From Ephemerocybe angulata (Eukaryota > Basidiomycota > Agaricomycetes > Agaricales > Psathyrellaceae), in contig JAACJK010000164.1 in assembly GCA_013368325.1 (NCBI GenBank), forward strand, positions 1,488,001 to 1,552,000: a DNA stretch of 64,000 nt. Direction: 5' to 3'. Below, piece by piece: positions 36,775 through 49,298 of the stretch. The translations under genes and the position numbers were made by a program. How positions within the stretch are numbered: position 1 is the stretch's first letter; every line of letters begins with the position of its first letter. Under the pieces are notes generated by a model. That model was given only the letters and a program-made list of their open reading frames with translations. It did no database searches and was not told the DNA's origin.

Positions 36775-36849
36775 ATTGGGTCTACCAAGGCACTAGCCAT
36801 AGAAACGCTATGTATATTAACCGCCAAAACTGTTGCATCTGCCCACACC

Positions 36850-37874
36850 CTACGTCGAAGCAAAGTTGTCGGTCCCTATCTTTCCGTCTCTTGTTTTCTT
36901 CCAGTCGAACGGTAACACGGCGGAGGGATCGCCTCTCCAAGTATCTATCGCCTCTAAAGTCGCAGAACCCCAGTCGAAACCTTCGTGAAGCGCATGGTCG
37001 GCTGGCCCATCAAGGAAGATTACTATTCCTTCGCTCGCTGGCTTGATGAAGCCGGAGGAGATCGAGGTTTTAATCAGTTGTCGAAGGGGCTCCCAGAATC
37101 CAAGTACGTTAACTAGAACGACGGCTTTGTCAAGGGCAGGTCAGTGGGGTGAATGTCTCGAACCGGAAAGATCACGACATACGCTTCTGGTGGATACCCA
37201 GTTGTGTCCAGGTCGTCACCTCCAGCACCTGAGGAAATCGTCAGATTGGGAGTCTGGGGTGGACGCTTTAGATTCTGGGAGCAACTTACTTCCTCAAAAG
37301 TTCCGAACCCACCAGGAAGACCAACAAAGCCTCCCGAGAGCCTGGCCATTTCAACCTTTCGCTCGTGCATGGAGTCAACCACAATCTAGATTGCAGCCTC
37401 GATGAGCACAACCACGGAGATCCTGCTTGGGATGCTCAACACACCGTCTCAATCTGACATGACAGGCCTCCTGATAAGCCAATGGCTCCTAGACGATTTC
37501 GAGGATGCACACATTACCTTTTCGCGACCCTCCTCATTGAGTTGTACCATGACGGCGCTGTGGGTTTTCTCTGCTTCGCCTCCAGCAGAGATCATCGCAT
37601 AGGGCACGATGCCGGTCACCTTACCCCCACCCTCGAGTACTGCGCCTGAAACAACGCCCATGATTCCTTTGGAACCGCCTCCGTAAACCAAAGGCCGTTT
37701 GGCCCTGGCCAAAGCTTGACCAACGGCTGTTCAGCGGTATCAGATATTGAGGGGAAACGGGGCGGATATCCTAGGCTTACACATGGCTGCTTTTACATAG
37801 GCAGGCTGATTTCCCGTCGAGGAACCGCAGTATACCGCAACCGCAGCTTCGCCTGGGGTTGATGAAGTGGCCAT
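36850..37874 (-). CDS. LOG-family phosphoribohydrolase (cytokinin-activating type)
   Basis: Rossmann-fold enzyme of the LOG/'lysine decarboxylase-like' family, which in plants, bacteria and some fungi releases free cytokinin base from the riboside 5'-monophosphate. The start at 37874 gives [19 protein letters not shown]; later exons give [12 protein letters not shown], the diagnostic MHERK and PGGFGTFEE motifs (near 37280-37370), and an FW-containing helix ([10 protein letters not shown]). The C-terminal 40 residues ([15 protein letters not shown]; ending GTDNFAST) are an extension common to fungal members. Introns are short and several. Specificity for cytokinin nucleotide is inferred from the motif, not shown. 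Confidence 0.87.
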
Positions 37875-38226
37875 ATCTTTATTTCGGCGGATGATGGGAG
37901 ACCGTTGGCTGAGGCGAGTGGGGGCGAGTCGACATCTCGAGGTATTGTCGTTCCTACACGATTCGAGTCAATGACTCATGACGCTACCCGCTCACCAATC
38001 GGATGTCTGCCGCAACCGTGCAAGCCCCATCAGTAACGTATAGTGTCCGGGAAGGGCCGGCGCTTAATTCAAGAGATATATCTTAGGGAATTAGCGCTAA
38101 TTGGGGCATCCAGTATATATTCCAGCTTAATATTGCTACGAGTTCAACGTTCGTACATGGGCCATGTGCATAAAAAGCGGATTCCGTTGGCAATTCACAT
38201 CTCAGATATCGAGGGATGACATTGCC
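37875..38226. promoter_or_regulatory. LOG promoter region and twinfilin 3' flank
   Basis: 350 bp without a gene. It contains a perfect 14-bp palindrome AATTAGCGCTAATT at 38089-38102 and two TATA-like stretches (GATATATC near 38075, GTATATATTC near 38112) upstream of the minus-strand LOG start. Confidence 0.4.
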
Positions 38227-39510
38227 TCACCGCCTTCGTCCAGGACCACGGGGCTTAGCAAAAGGCTTGGTTATAGCCGGGTTTGTCGACCGTTCGGAAT
38301 TCGACCCGTCTTCCGACCTTCCTAGCTCTGCCTTCAGGAAGGCCTCGTCGACCTCTGTAGGGTCCGATGTTTCGATCTTGCGAGGTGCAATAAGTATTGC
38401 GGGGGAAGACGAAGTAAGTAGGGTTTTGGCCGATTGAAAAGTCGTGCTTGACCCTGATGAGTATATCATCCGATTCTTGATGGGAGAAGATGAAGGGCAC
38501 GAATAGATGAATACTGGGAGGTGGAGGTGGGTCAGATCCTCCCTCAGCTTCGGAAGCGATAGAAAACATGGGGCGCACCTATCTCCCTCTTTCGCGTCGA
38601 TGCTTCAGTGTAAGTCCAAGCAAGTAGCGCATAGGATGGTTCAGAGGAAGGTAGTGTTGAGGGTAGGTCCTCTATTGCGATGTCAGAAGCGGAGAGAAGA
38701 ACGACGCTTTCGGATGCAGGGTCGACGGACTACGAAGGGGAATCAAAGTATGCTCGAACATAAAAGTAATTGCTGTGTCTTACCAGAATAACGATACAGC
38801 ATTGATCACCTCCCGCCAAATTAGAAATAGCTTCCTCAGCCTTTGGCGTCCAATTCAAACCAACTCCGGTCCCAACATGACTGGCGCGCGAACGACTTCC
38901 GTCGTACCCCGCAGCCGCATTCTCCGCGACTTTCAGGTCCGCAATCTCTTGTTCTCTGGAAGATAGGGGCTTTGGGGCGGCCTGATGGCGCTGGTGAGCG
39001 CGATACGCGTCAGGAGTAATATCGTTCTTAGAGGTGGCGAAGATGGAATCTGTGAAGACAGTAGATCCAAGTCCTTTGAGGAGGTTCGTGCGCGTTGAGG
39101 CATAAAGCATCTAAGTAGTTAATTTCTCAGTGGGATAAACAGACTGTATTTCGCCAACAACAAGATACCTTGTCGCGAACTTTGGCATCTTCGGGGACGT
39201 AAAAGATCGCGAGCCAGTCAGTGGAGGGCTGGTCCAGCTTAACGAGAACGTAGGCAGGTGTTGCTGGCTGGAGTACTTCGTCGTCCTGAAGCGTATTGAG
39301 ATCCTGCTCTAAGCTGCCTGAGATAGGTACGGTGCGATCGAGAACGAGAGATTCTAGCGAAGGTAGTGAGAATGGCTGGGAGGCCAAGAGTTGACAGACC
39401 TAACCATTCTGAATGGATATTTTGAGGAAGCGAACCTCTTTGGATTCGACAGCTTGGGCGAACTGAGTAGCGAGGTCCTGTGAAGGGTTGATACCTGATG
39501 TCGCGGACAT
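38227..39510 (-). CDS. TWF1: Twinfilin (two ADF-H domains)
   Basis: Actin-monomer-binding and barbed-end-capping protein of the cytosol. The start at 39510 gives MSATSGINPSQDLATQF and VRFLKISIQN. The first ADF-H domain includes WLAIFYVPEDAKVRDKMLYA and RTNLLKGLG; the linker carries HVGTGVGLNWTPKAEEAI. The second includes YALLAWTYTEAS and the twinfilin signature YSCPSSSPIKNRMIYSS. The C-terminal tail is KIETSDPTEVDEAFLKAE then KPFAKPRGPGRRR, basic as in other twinfilins. The second-domain signature lies in a different frame from the flanking open frame, showing that introns near 38540 and 38400 must be taken out. Confidence 0.9.
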
Positions 39511-39557
39511 GATGGTTTATTGACAACCTGATCAATGCGAATCTCTCACCCAAACCA
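39511..39557. promoter_or_regulatory. Ultra-short divergent promoter, twinfilin / Rabenosyn
   Basis: Only 47 bp separate the two start codons. No TATA element is visible. The core promoters or 5' leaders must overlap, or each gene must use start sites inside the other. Confidence 0.6.
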
Positions 39558-42178
39558 ATGCCTGAACCCAGCTCCCCGCCAACAAGTCCCCAATATGTTC
39601 CCTATCAGGCATACAAGGTAATGCTTAATGGTCTGCTTCTCGTGGCCCTTCATTTTAAATTCACTTTCTAGCCTAAACGCCATTCGAGGAACTTCTCGAC
39701 CCACAGCGCTGCGGGGTCGCGGCCAACAAGCGCCGCAGTGAGTCCTGTAGCTTCACCCCGCCCACTGCTACATCCAGAAGAGGACAAGGACCCGGTGCCA
39801 GCACTATCGCTTCTATCACCCTCTGTGCAGCCGTCATCACCGTCATTGGCTGGGCGCTATATGGATTCACTGTCGCAACCCCGCACTGGAACGCCCACCA
39901 TCCGTGTCGAGGCATTCGAACCCCCGTCACAGCATTGCCCCACTCCAGATACAGCCAAATCCCTTCCAATTGAACCTATAGATATCAAGGGCCAAGGCGA
40001 CCCCAGGCCCAGAACTGCTGGCGTAGTCGAATTCCCGGTCAATACCAGTTCCCCATCCCCTTCGTCATCTATGCCGCCGTCTCCCTCATCATCGAGTCAA
40101 GCTCAGCCGTCGCCTTCGAGCCAGTTAAGTCCATTGCCACGGAAGGTATCGACATTCAGACGCCTTACGCCCAGACCTTCGGCCCCTTCCTCTCCCCTTG
40201 CAGGGCAACAACACCAGCGATTACAGAGCCCCACTAGCCATTCCCGAAGTGTGTCGGCAGCATCGTTACCCGCTCCCGCCACGAAGTCCTCCGAACCTCG
40301 CGACTGGAAAGCGCTCCCCTCCACAGGATCCCAGGCATTTGACCGGTCCAGGACTGCTTCCAATCCGAACATCCCAGCCACGACAACAGTTCTTGTCGTG
40401 AAGGATTTGCCCGCTACACCAGGAGCAACTTTATCCCAGCTTCAGGACTTTCGGCCTTCCGTATCACAGGCACCTACGCTCAGCAAGTCGACCTCACACT
40501 CCTCTTCGACAAGCAATGGAAACGGAACGGCCAGCTTGATCGAAAGCCGTTCTCAGACTGCTTCACCATTCCACAAATTCAAGTCTGCTCCATATCCTCA
40601 AGGTTTCCAGCCGAAAGGGGCTTCTAGACATCTTACGGACGAGTTTCTATCTCTGAGGCGCAGGAAGAGGGACGGAGAAGGAGACGCTGGACGAATGAAA
40701 CGGATAGAGAAGACAAAGCTGGAGAGGAGGTTCGAGAAACTCGTTAACCTGCACTTCCCCACGCCAGGCAGTGCGGAGGAAAAGGAGCAGAAATTAAGGC
40801 AGAAAGCCCCTGACCATAGGTCCATGAATCGTAGAGCTTCCTCATTCTTTGATTTTGACAGCATAAGGAGCAAGAAGCTTGACGCAGGGGACCTTTGGCG
40901 AGGGGTGGTGACTGGTAATCAGGACAAGGCTCGAGATATTCGAGGTCAGATTAAACTGGAATCTCCTTTCGCCTGTAACTAACTTGTTTCTAGCTGCTGA
41001 ACAGAGAATCACGCCCTGGGAAGAGGATAATACTGTTAGCAAGTGCCCTCTTTGCCAGTGAGTTTAATACTTTCCTGTTTCTAAGAATCCCTCAAACCTG
41101 ACTCTGTCGTCAGAGCTTCCTTCCATCCTTTAACATGCAGAAAACACCACTGTAGACTTTGTGGAAAGATTGTCTGCTCCTTGCCACCGAAGCCACCGCA
41201 GAGACCTGTGACATGCTCCCTCCTGTTTGTCGTAGATTCTAAGACTCGACAGATAGAAGAGGTGGGGGAAGGGGTGGACTACGGAGTCAAACGCAAAAAA
41301 GCAGGGGCACGACAGGAAGCTGAGGATAAATTCCTACAAGGTATCCGAATATGTAGAGAATGCCGTCCTGTGCTCCTGTACGTCCACTACTTTTCCCCCT
41401 TTACTCGTTCATTCCCTCATCAAGATTACAGGAGACAGCAATACCTCAACCAGGCAGAAGATGCCCCTCCATTTCATAAGCTTTATCATGTTAGTAGTTT
41501 ATATTTCTGTGCTCGTCTTCGTTCTCAGTGCGGATCAGATACTCCTGTCCCTCGAGCAAGAAATCGAGGGGTCGTTACCTCAATTCCAGGAGCTTCTTGT
41601 GACATTCAAGTGAGTCATCTCATCCAAGATACCTATGAAGCACTAATCGAACCCTTCCGTTATAGTGACCAGCCATCGAAGGAGGCACTGGCGGCTCGAC
41701 GGCGACTATTGGATTCGTTTGCTCAGTATGACAAACTCTCAAAACAAATTCGGGCCCTTCCTACGAAAGGTGGTCCTGGAAGCTCTCAAGACCGCGTACA
41801 ATCCGCCATCCAGGCGCGAGCTAGTAGCTTCTTGCAGAAGAATATGTTTCCCCTCCAAGTGCGTCACCTCAGTTTCGACACCGATGACTGGTTTCATTTG
41901 AACATCTCTCCCAGTTTTTGCCCAAACCCTCGTCTTCCAAAGGTCAACCGAATGATGCACTGAATGAAGCATCTCAAGAGACTGCCAGCGATCTAGACTC
42001 AGTACTGGCCAGGACATTACAACCCTTGTTGGAGCAGGAAACTCTCCTCGAGACTTTCATCGAAGAGGCAAAGGCTCAGCGCAAGTTCGAGGATGTGAAA
42101 ACGCTGAAGTCGAACTATGCCGAGATTAGGCGAGAGATAGAGAAGGTTATTAGGGACGCTGACTTACAGGGTAGATAA
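39558..42178 (+). CDS. VAC1: FYVE protein, Vac1/Pep7 (Rabenosyn-5) type
   Basis: Endosomal tether that binds PI3P and Rab5-type GTPases in Golgi-to-endosome traffic. The start at 39558 gives MPEPSSPPTSPQYVPYQAYK; an intron (GTAATG...TTCTAG, ending 39671) joins in frame to PKRHSRNFSTHSAAG. This is needed because the long exon after it has no ATG near its start. A Ser/Pro-rich region of about 300 residues precedes the FYVE finger: CPLCQ, then after an intron ASFHPLTCRKHHCRLCGKIVC with the RKHHCR basic motif, and RICRECRPVLL. The rest matches the Rab-binding half (SFAQYDKLSKQIRALP; PGSSQDRVQSAI) and two helical stretches ending ADLQGR. Confidence 0.9.
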
Positions 42179-42343
42179 CGAGTAGATTTGTTTTCGCACA
42201 ACCCGAGTCAGTAACTGTCAGTCCATTCATTCTAGCTCAGGACAGTGTAGTTTATAAGGCATTTGGTACAAAGTATGTTGTCTACAAGGTGATGATAGAA
42301 ATACACTAAGGATTATCGCACAAAATACAATATTAATAAAAGT

Positions 42344-45300
42344 TTACGGTCCTCCCAATGAAGTCATAAAACTTGACAAATCTAAGCCCTCATACTCGTC
42401 TTCTGGTAAATCGTCCAGCGCTGCCAGCAGGCTCTTTTGAGTCACAGGCTTGGAGGCCGCCTTCGCCTTTTTAGCTGCGGCAGCGGCATCCTCTTCCTCA
42501 GTCGTGCGTCTAAAGAGGTCTAGTACTTGGTCAGTCTCCATGGAGGAGAGCCCAGCGTTTTGCTGTGTGACAACGGATGCGGCGATGTTAAGCTTGAAGC
42601 GTTGTAACCTAAAAGGAGAAGAGGTCATTAGGTATATCAAACTCGGGCAATGAAGGAAAGTCGTACCCCATAATCTTCTCCTCCAAGGTCCCCTTAGTCA
42701 CAAGTCGATACACGTTGACAACCTTCTTTTGGCCAATGCGGTGGGCTCTGTCCATTGCCTGTAGATCCTTCTGGGGGTTCCAGTCATGCTCGACGAAGAT
42801 GACAGTGTCTGCTCCAGTCAGCGTCAAGCCTAAGCCACCGACATGGGTCGTCAGGAGCAGACAGTCGATGCTGGGATCAGCGTTGAAAGTCTGCACAATA
42901 GCGTGACGTTTGTTGGAATCGGTCGAACCATCTAATCGCATATACGTCACCGACGGCATGTGCGCCTTGAAGAGGTCCGTCTCGATGATGTCGAGCATTT
43001 GCTTCATCTGGCAGAAAATCAAGACTCGATGCTGGGAGAAAGCGCCACTGCTATCGGACGGTGTGTCGATCAACTCGCTCTTCTGTGAGTCGGCAAACCC
43101 AGGAGGGGAACCAATGCCACAGTCCAGAAGAAGTTGCCTAGAGCACGGTACCTGGTTAAGGTTGGTTTGACGATGGCTCGTACTATGTGCTCACCTTAAT
43201 GCCAGAAGCTTGGGTGCGTTCTGGATGTCCTTCAAACTGTTCGACGGGAGATTTGCGGCGGCCAGAGCATTGGAAGTCGATTCCTCGTCCTTCAGCACCA
43301 ACGCCGGATGATTGCAGAGTTTTCGCAAGTACTGCAATGACTGGAAAACGTGTTGGTTCTGAGGACCGGCTTTCTCAACTGTCCCTGCTTGGAAGGTCTC
43401 CTCGGCGGCAGAGGCCACCTTTGACTTGGCAAAGTTGTCATACAACTGCTTCTGCAGATCTGACAGCTCACAGTAGTAGTCCTGGATAATCTTGGGTGGG
43501 AGATCGTGCAAAACATCCTCCTTCAGTCGTCGAAGAAGGAAGGGGAGTACCTGCTTATGGAGAGCCTCGAGTGCGAGCGCAGCTGTGCGCGGGTTAGCCA
43601 CATTGTGATACCAATAGGGAAACAATTCGCTGACCTGCTTCTCCGGTCTTCGCCTTTCCGTCACGATTTGAGAGGATAGGTTTTCCAAATCTCTCGTTGA
43701 ATGAAGCCTCGGTTCCAAGGAATCCTGGCATCAGGAAGTCGAACAAGCTCCAGAGTTCCAAAACATTGTTCTGGATGGGAGTACCCGATAGGATGACACG
43801 GTGTTGAGCTTGAAGCTGTTTGACAGCCTTTGTGAGCTTCGTCTTCGCGTTCTTGATAACGTGGCCTTCATCCAGGACGCAGTATAGCCATTTGAACGCC
43901 TCGAGACTCGTAATGTCGTTTCGAACGACTTCGTAGGAGGTTATGACGACGTCGTAGTTGTGCAGCTTGGATACGAGCCGCGTTCGTTCGCGAGAGTTGC
44001 CCGTGTACATGACTGGTCGTAGATTTCCAGCATACTTTTGGATTTCGTAGAACCAGTGGCCAGTTAATGTTGGGGGACAGACAATTAAGGAGGGCAAGTG
44101 GACATTGTCGGGAGATGGCGCCAGTTTCCGACGTTCAGAGCGTTCATGATGCTTGCCTGCGAGAATGCAGATGGACTGGAGCGTCTTGCCGAGGCCCATG
44201 TCTGTCAACTAGTCAGTTCTATAACGACTGAAAAGAAGTGGAGGAGCGTACCGTCACAAAGAATACCATGAAGCTGATACTTGGCCAAGAAGGCTAGCCA
44301 GTTGACACCATCTTGTTGATATTTCCTCAACTCCGCGTTGATTTTCACGGGAATCTCATATTGTTCGACCTTGGACCCATCGAGAAGCTGAGAAAGGAAC
44401 TGGCGTTCTTCAGCTCGGCGTTTGAGGAGATCTTCAGAAAATCCCGGTGGATCTGGAAGCCCGGCCTATGTTGATGATGATGAGTGAGAGACTAAGAGGT
44501 TCCAGCACCTTGTCCAACTAACCTCCAAAGGCACCATCTTCACTAAGGAGGCGAACGTGTTCGTTGCTGTGGCTCGAATCTCGTCGTTGACGTCACTCAT
44601 TCGGCCAAGGATGGGGACGACAAGGAAGATGACATAAGGAAGTACTTTGATGTCGAGCCGCTGCACAACCTCTGTGAGGACATATGAGTAAGAAGGTCAA
44701 GCTGAAGAATAGAATACTCACGGTAGATCAGTTCAATTGCACCCTGTCGATTAGACAGGCTCATGGGATCCGAAACGAGGGGGAGTATATGCTCGACGGT
44801 GTACCGCAACGCTTCATCTGGCATGACATCGCAGATCGTGGCAAAACACACACAACAGCATTGCCGAATGATAGCGAATTGGCTTCGCATTGCGACTTGG
44901 AGCATGGGGAATATATGAGTCAACTTGGCATGGAGATCGGGGTGGAATGTCGGGACAACGGCCTCAAGGACGCTTAGGGAGTCGATAACGTCTTGACCAT
45001 ACTGCTTCTCGATAAGCTGGTCCGACTTCTCTGGTGATTCTAGGGCGAAAGTAAGCACCCTACAAGACAAAGAAAAGACAACCCGGAAAACAGCATAAAC
45101 GTACCCGACTGGAAAGCGCTAAGCAAACCACCGACTGTGCAGGGCCAGATATTAGGGAGAACGTCAAAGAGTTTCGACCCAAACATATTCGAGAATTCCT
45201 TGAAGGCGAGTTGTGCCCCTCTGCGGGATAAGCGAGCCTTTCGAAGTTCTTCGACTTTTATTGGATCTTGAACAGCTGGACTAGAATCCTTGCTTGCAGA

Positions 45301-48300
45301 GGCTAACCCACCCGTGAACGAGAGGATACCGTCCAAGCGTTTCTTCGTAAAGGAGAACATGGGTGTTTGTTCGGAGTCTTGACAGAGGAAGGTACACAAG
45401 TTCTTCACGATCTTGTCAGGAGGTTGAGTGATATTGTTCTTCGAGCAGAAGCGGATGAAGCGAGCGACAGCAACGGCGGATCGTGTTTGCAGGTCAATGT
45501 TCTCCTCGTTCTATAGATGAGAGAGTTAGAAGGATAGCATGGAAGTGAAGAGCGGATCCTTACTTTGATCCCATTCATGATCCCCTTCACTACAGGGCTA
45601 ACTTTGTCTGGGACGCTTTGGAACGCAACGAAGGCCCCCGCAAAAGACGCCGAAACCCGATTGTCGCTCTGAGCTTTCATTTCCAGGTAGCGCTTGATGC
45701 TAACGTCAATCTTCTCTCGACGTTCGGCGATGATAGCAAGTTCCTTCTTCTTAGTACGGCCAAGACTGTCTCGTAACCGTACGTAGTGGGTTGCCAAAAC
45801 CTTTTGAGCAGACTCGATGGTGAATGATCCAGGGTTCGTGCCAGACACGTCAACATCAGAACCAAGATTGGGAATGGACGAGGAAGGTAGTTTGCAGAGC
45901 GTCGAGAACTGTTGCAAGACCGCCGTGATTTCTCCGTGAATGCGCACCAGGGAGGGGGTCAACTCGTGGTATCCGGGAGGAGGCTTGCCTTGCAACCACG
46001 AGAGGGACTTATCGCTAAGCTCTTTTGCCAGTTCTAAACGGTCGAGAAGCAAAGGCTGCGAGGGATTCTTGAGGGAGTATCGATGTGCCCATTCTTCCGC
46101 AATGACGCCAGCGAGGAACTTTTGTACCATGCTTGTCGAATCCATGTAATGGACTATGATAGGTCTAAACACGTCGACGATTGCCTGATTAGAAGATGCG
46201 ATGTTAGCCGAAAGATCGTTCTGGCGAAAAGGCTACGCAACACACCTCGAGCTTCCAGCACAAGAGGAGCTCTGCTAACGCACTTGCAGCAGTCACGCGA
46301 GCTCTAAAGATCGTTTCCACCGATACAAGAGACAAATCCTGCGCTAACATGTTCTTGTCGACGTTGTGGCGTTCTGGCGCTTTCGCGTTCTCGACTGCCA
46401 TTGAGGGATGATAAAACTTCGACGTGTCGATTGGCAGACCAATTGGCGTCATCACGATGGCGTACCAATCGAGGATAAGCGCTTGATCGATTGTAGCTTC
46501 TAGCTTTCCAGCGTCAGCTGAGAGAATGGACAGGGCACGCTCCCAGGCGGCCATGCTGGTCTCCCGGATGTCGAGGCGTTCTTCGCATATGAGATTTTGG
46601 AAGAGGAGGCAAAAGAAAGGCGTTGATATCCACTCTCGGGGAAGACTAGGAACGGTCATGAAGGAATCCAGGGTTTTGATGACAGCAAGGCGAACGTTGG
46701 ATATCGTATGTCGGAAGAAAGGAAATAAAGTGGTGGCCAGTGTCGAGAGGGGCAGACTAAACATCACAATAGTTTAAGCCAGCTATGAGTGTGAAAATAG
46801 ATGAGACTTACGCGACATCATTGGCAAGGATGTCAATTACTTTATCGTATGTCACGAGAGTTCCTGAAAAGACGTTAGCTGGGTCAGAGGTGAGAGATTT
46901 TGACGTACCTAGGAGGTCCATGACGGCCCCAACGCTTGAACTGAGGTCGTCCTTCATGTCTGACAGGCAATGCCAAAGAACGATCAAAACCTGCTCTAGC
47001 ATCTCGGGAACTTGTTCCACTAGATGGTTTGCAACCGGCAGCAAACATGACGCTGCGACCGAACGAACGTCGTCGTCTCTGTCTCCCAACCTAGAACGGA
47101 GGGAATTGAAATCAGCTCAATCCAACCGAAAAGTATGATGTCACTGACCCCAGTATCGCAGCCTCGACGACATCCTTGAGAACGTCTGGAGACTCCGTTG
47201 TGCCTTCTCCTTTCGGTGCCCATTCGAAGAGATCACTCCGCACGGCGACTTCGTATTTAATGCCAAGGAGACCCGCATGGCGAACCTCCCAGACGTGACT
47301 GTGCTCGGGATCAGGCGATTGTCCGTTCTGTAACGTTAGAACGGAATCTTGTCTGATCATTTGCAGTAAGATGGAATGTACATGTAGCATAGAGCGACGT
47401 GGCATGTGAATGAGGAGAGATGCTAGGGTCTGCGACACCGTTTCTCGGACGGGTGCGACAACCTGTAATGTGTTGAGCTTTAGCGCCGTCAGAATAGAGT
47501 GCAGACTAACCTGGTCTGATACGAAGTCACCGAAGCGATCCAAAACAAAAACGCAGAGGAATTTGGCGGACAGATCGTTGCACCACCTCTCGTGAGCAAG
47601 TTCATTGTCTTGATATGAAATAGAGTCTATTCGAATGATATTATACAGGTTGTCCGATTGGTAATTGATTCAAAGGGCGTACCTTTCATGCCTCCATATC
47701 TGCCTTGAGCCTTGAGAAGCTCCCTCAACGCCAGTGCAGCACCGTGACGAACTTCCCAAGCCGCGCTGAGAAGATCCACCTCCAAGACTTTAACCACACC
47801 ATCCCAAATCCAGCATCCATCCTCAACCTCAAGTGCCTTGCTTTGTTTAGCCGCTTTGGGTGAGACGGCACCACCCTTCGTCGGGTCTATTACAACTCGT
47901 TCCAGAGGCTTGCTGGTGTCAATTGGGACTGGGCTATTGATTCGGGATTGCGAATTTGCCTTCTCGTCTGCGGCTATTAACCGAGCCCTAGAAGAAACAA
48001 TGAGAGGCGAAGTCGGAGAAAATTTTTGAGGAACGCACTTATTGGGAACGGTCGTGGCTGCTGTCGCATATTTAGCGCCCACGGATTGAGGAGGGGGCGC
48101 AGAAACGAACGCAGAGTTCCCTGGCTTTCGTTTACGTTTTAGGCGATTTCGTTCGCGGGCTGATAGTCCAGAAAGGTCAAGCTCGGGTGCGGGTGTGGCT
48201 GCAGACGATGACGACGGAGAAGGAGCTGCGGGAGAGAGATCGCGAGTAGGAACAGAAGAATCCTTAGCTGTCAGCTCGTCGGGGGTCCTGATATCCATTT

Positions 48301-49034
48301 CCGAAAGATTGTTGACAACGTCGCCAGAGTCCAGAGGCGATGCATCTTCGTCGATGACCATATCCTCAGCCAGTTCTTTGTCCAAGTCCATATCATCCGC
48401 GACGTCATCAAGGAATTCAAGCCCGAGGCGAGTCATCGCCTCTTTCCTAGCCTTCTTCACCTCAGCGGCACTCGACAAGATCCCAGCGGGCTTGATGAAC
48501 TCTTTTCCGGACGAGGCGAGAAGAAGCTTGCCCTGCGTCAATAGTTCCCGAAGAGAAAACTTCGGATAGTCGGGAGGTGCGTCGCTCGCGATACTGGGCG
48601 GCGATTTCAAGTATTCACCAGTGATAGGTTGCCAGAGTGGAGAGAGGGAGAATATCTGTGACAGCGCGACGGAAGCAGCAGTCCTCGAGTCAAACGATTT
48701 GGAATGGAGGTAGGGTATGATCTAGAGATACATGAGTACAATAAAAACACGAGATTAAAGGAAAACATTACTCTGGCGACAACAGACATCAGCTCTGCCC
48801 ATGAGGCTCGGTCCCGTAACGTTTCTTGCTGCCTGTTCGCCTTTGCATCCTCCTCGATGATTGCGACATGGCTTGTGACACTTTTAACGGCTAACTGAGC
48901 GAGTTGTTTGGCTGCGGTATTCCTGACCGAAGTCGAGGATCCGGTATCTAGGAGAAGCAAAAGCCTGTCCAACCTGGGGCAAAGTCAGTCCTCCATTCGA
49001 CGACGAGAAACACTGCGCTCTACCGCGAAGTCAT
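42344..49034 (-). CDS. MOT1: TBP-removing ATPase MOT1/BTAF1
   Basis: Swi2/Snf2 ATPase that dislodges TATA-binding protein from DNA. The first exon is only 11 nt: the ATG at 49034 gives MTSR, spliced (GTAGAG...CCCCAG) to LDRLLLLLDTGSSTSVRNT, the family N-terminus. About 1100 residues of HEAT-type repeats follow, with an acidic, Pro/Ser-rich insert (about 48100-48500). The ATPase has DMGLGKTLQ (near 44190), the family's DEGH box (LYCVLDEGHVIKNAK, near 43880), LSGTPIQN, and the C-terminal helicase lobe (TTHVGGLGLTLTGADTV; DRAHRIGQKK). The end is LSSFMTSLGGP. It is the longest gene in the window. Confidence 0.95.
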
Positions 49035-49298
49035 CCTCCCAGGCCGGCCGGGCCGTGATTGCAGCGAATTACTTTGTTTGGGTCTGTTTACAGGGGGAAT
49101 TGGTCGCGGCGGGAGCCCAGTCTTTAAATCTCCTCTGATTAACGTGTGACTTGCCGTCGTGACCGTCACACAAATACCATGAATAGACATTTCGCTTGAT
49201 CGGTGCCTTTGGGCTCACCAAATTTGGTCGGAAAACAGCATTTCGCTTCAGCTTGGTCCCTCTTCAACTCCCAGAACGTCCCCACTATTCGCCCGCCA
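49035..49298. promoter_or_regulatory. Divergent promoter, MOT1 / JmjC gene
   Basis: 264 bp between start codons. It carries nested inverted repeats: GTGTGAC at 49144-49150 with GTCACAC at 49165-49171, and inside them GTGAC-C-GTCAC at 49159-49169. Confidence 0.5.
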
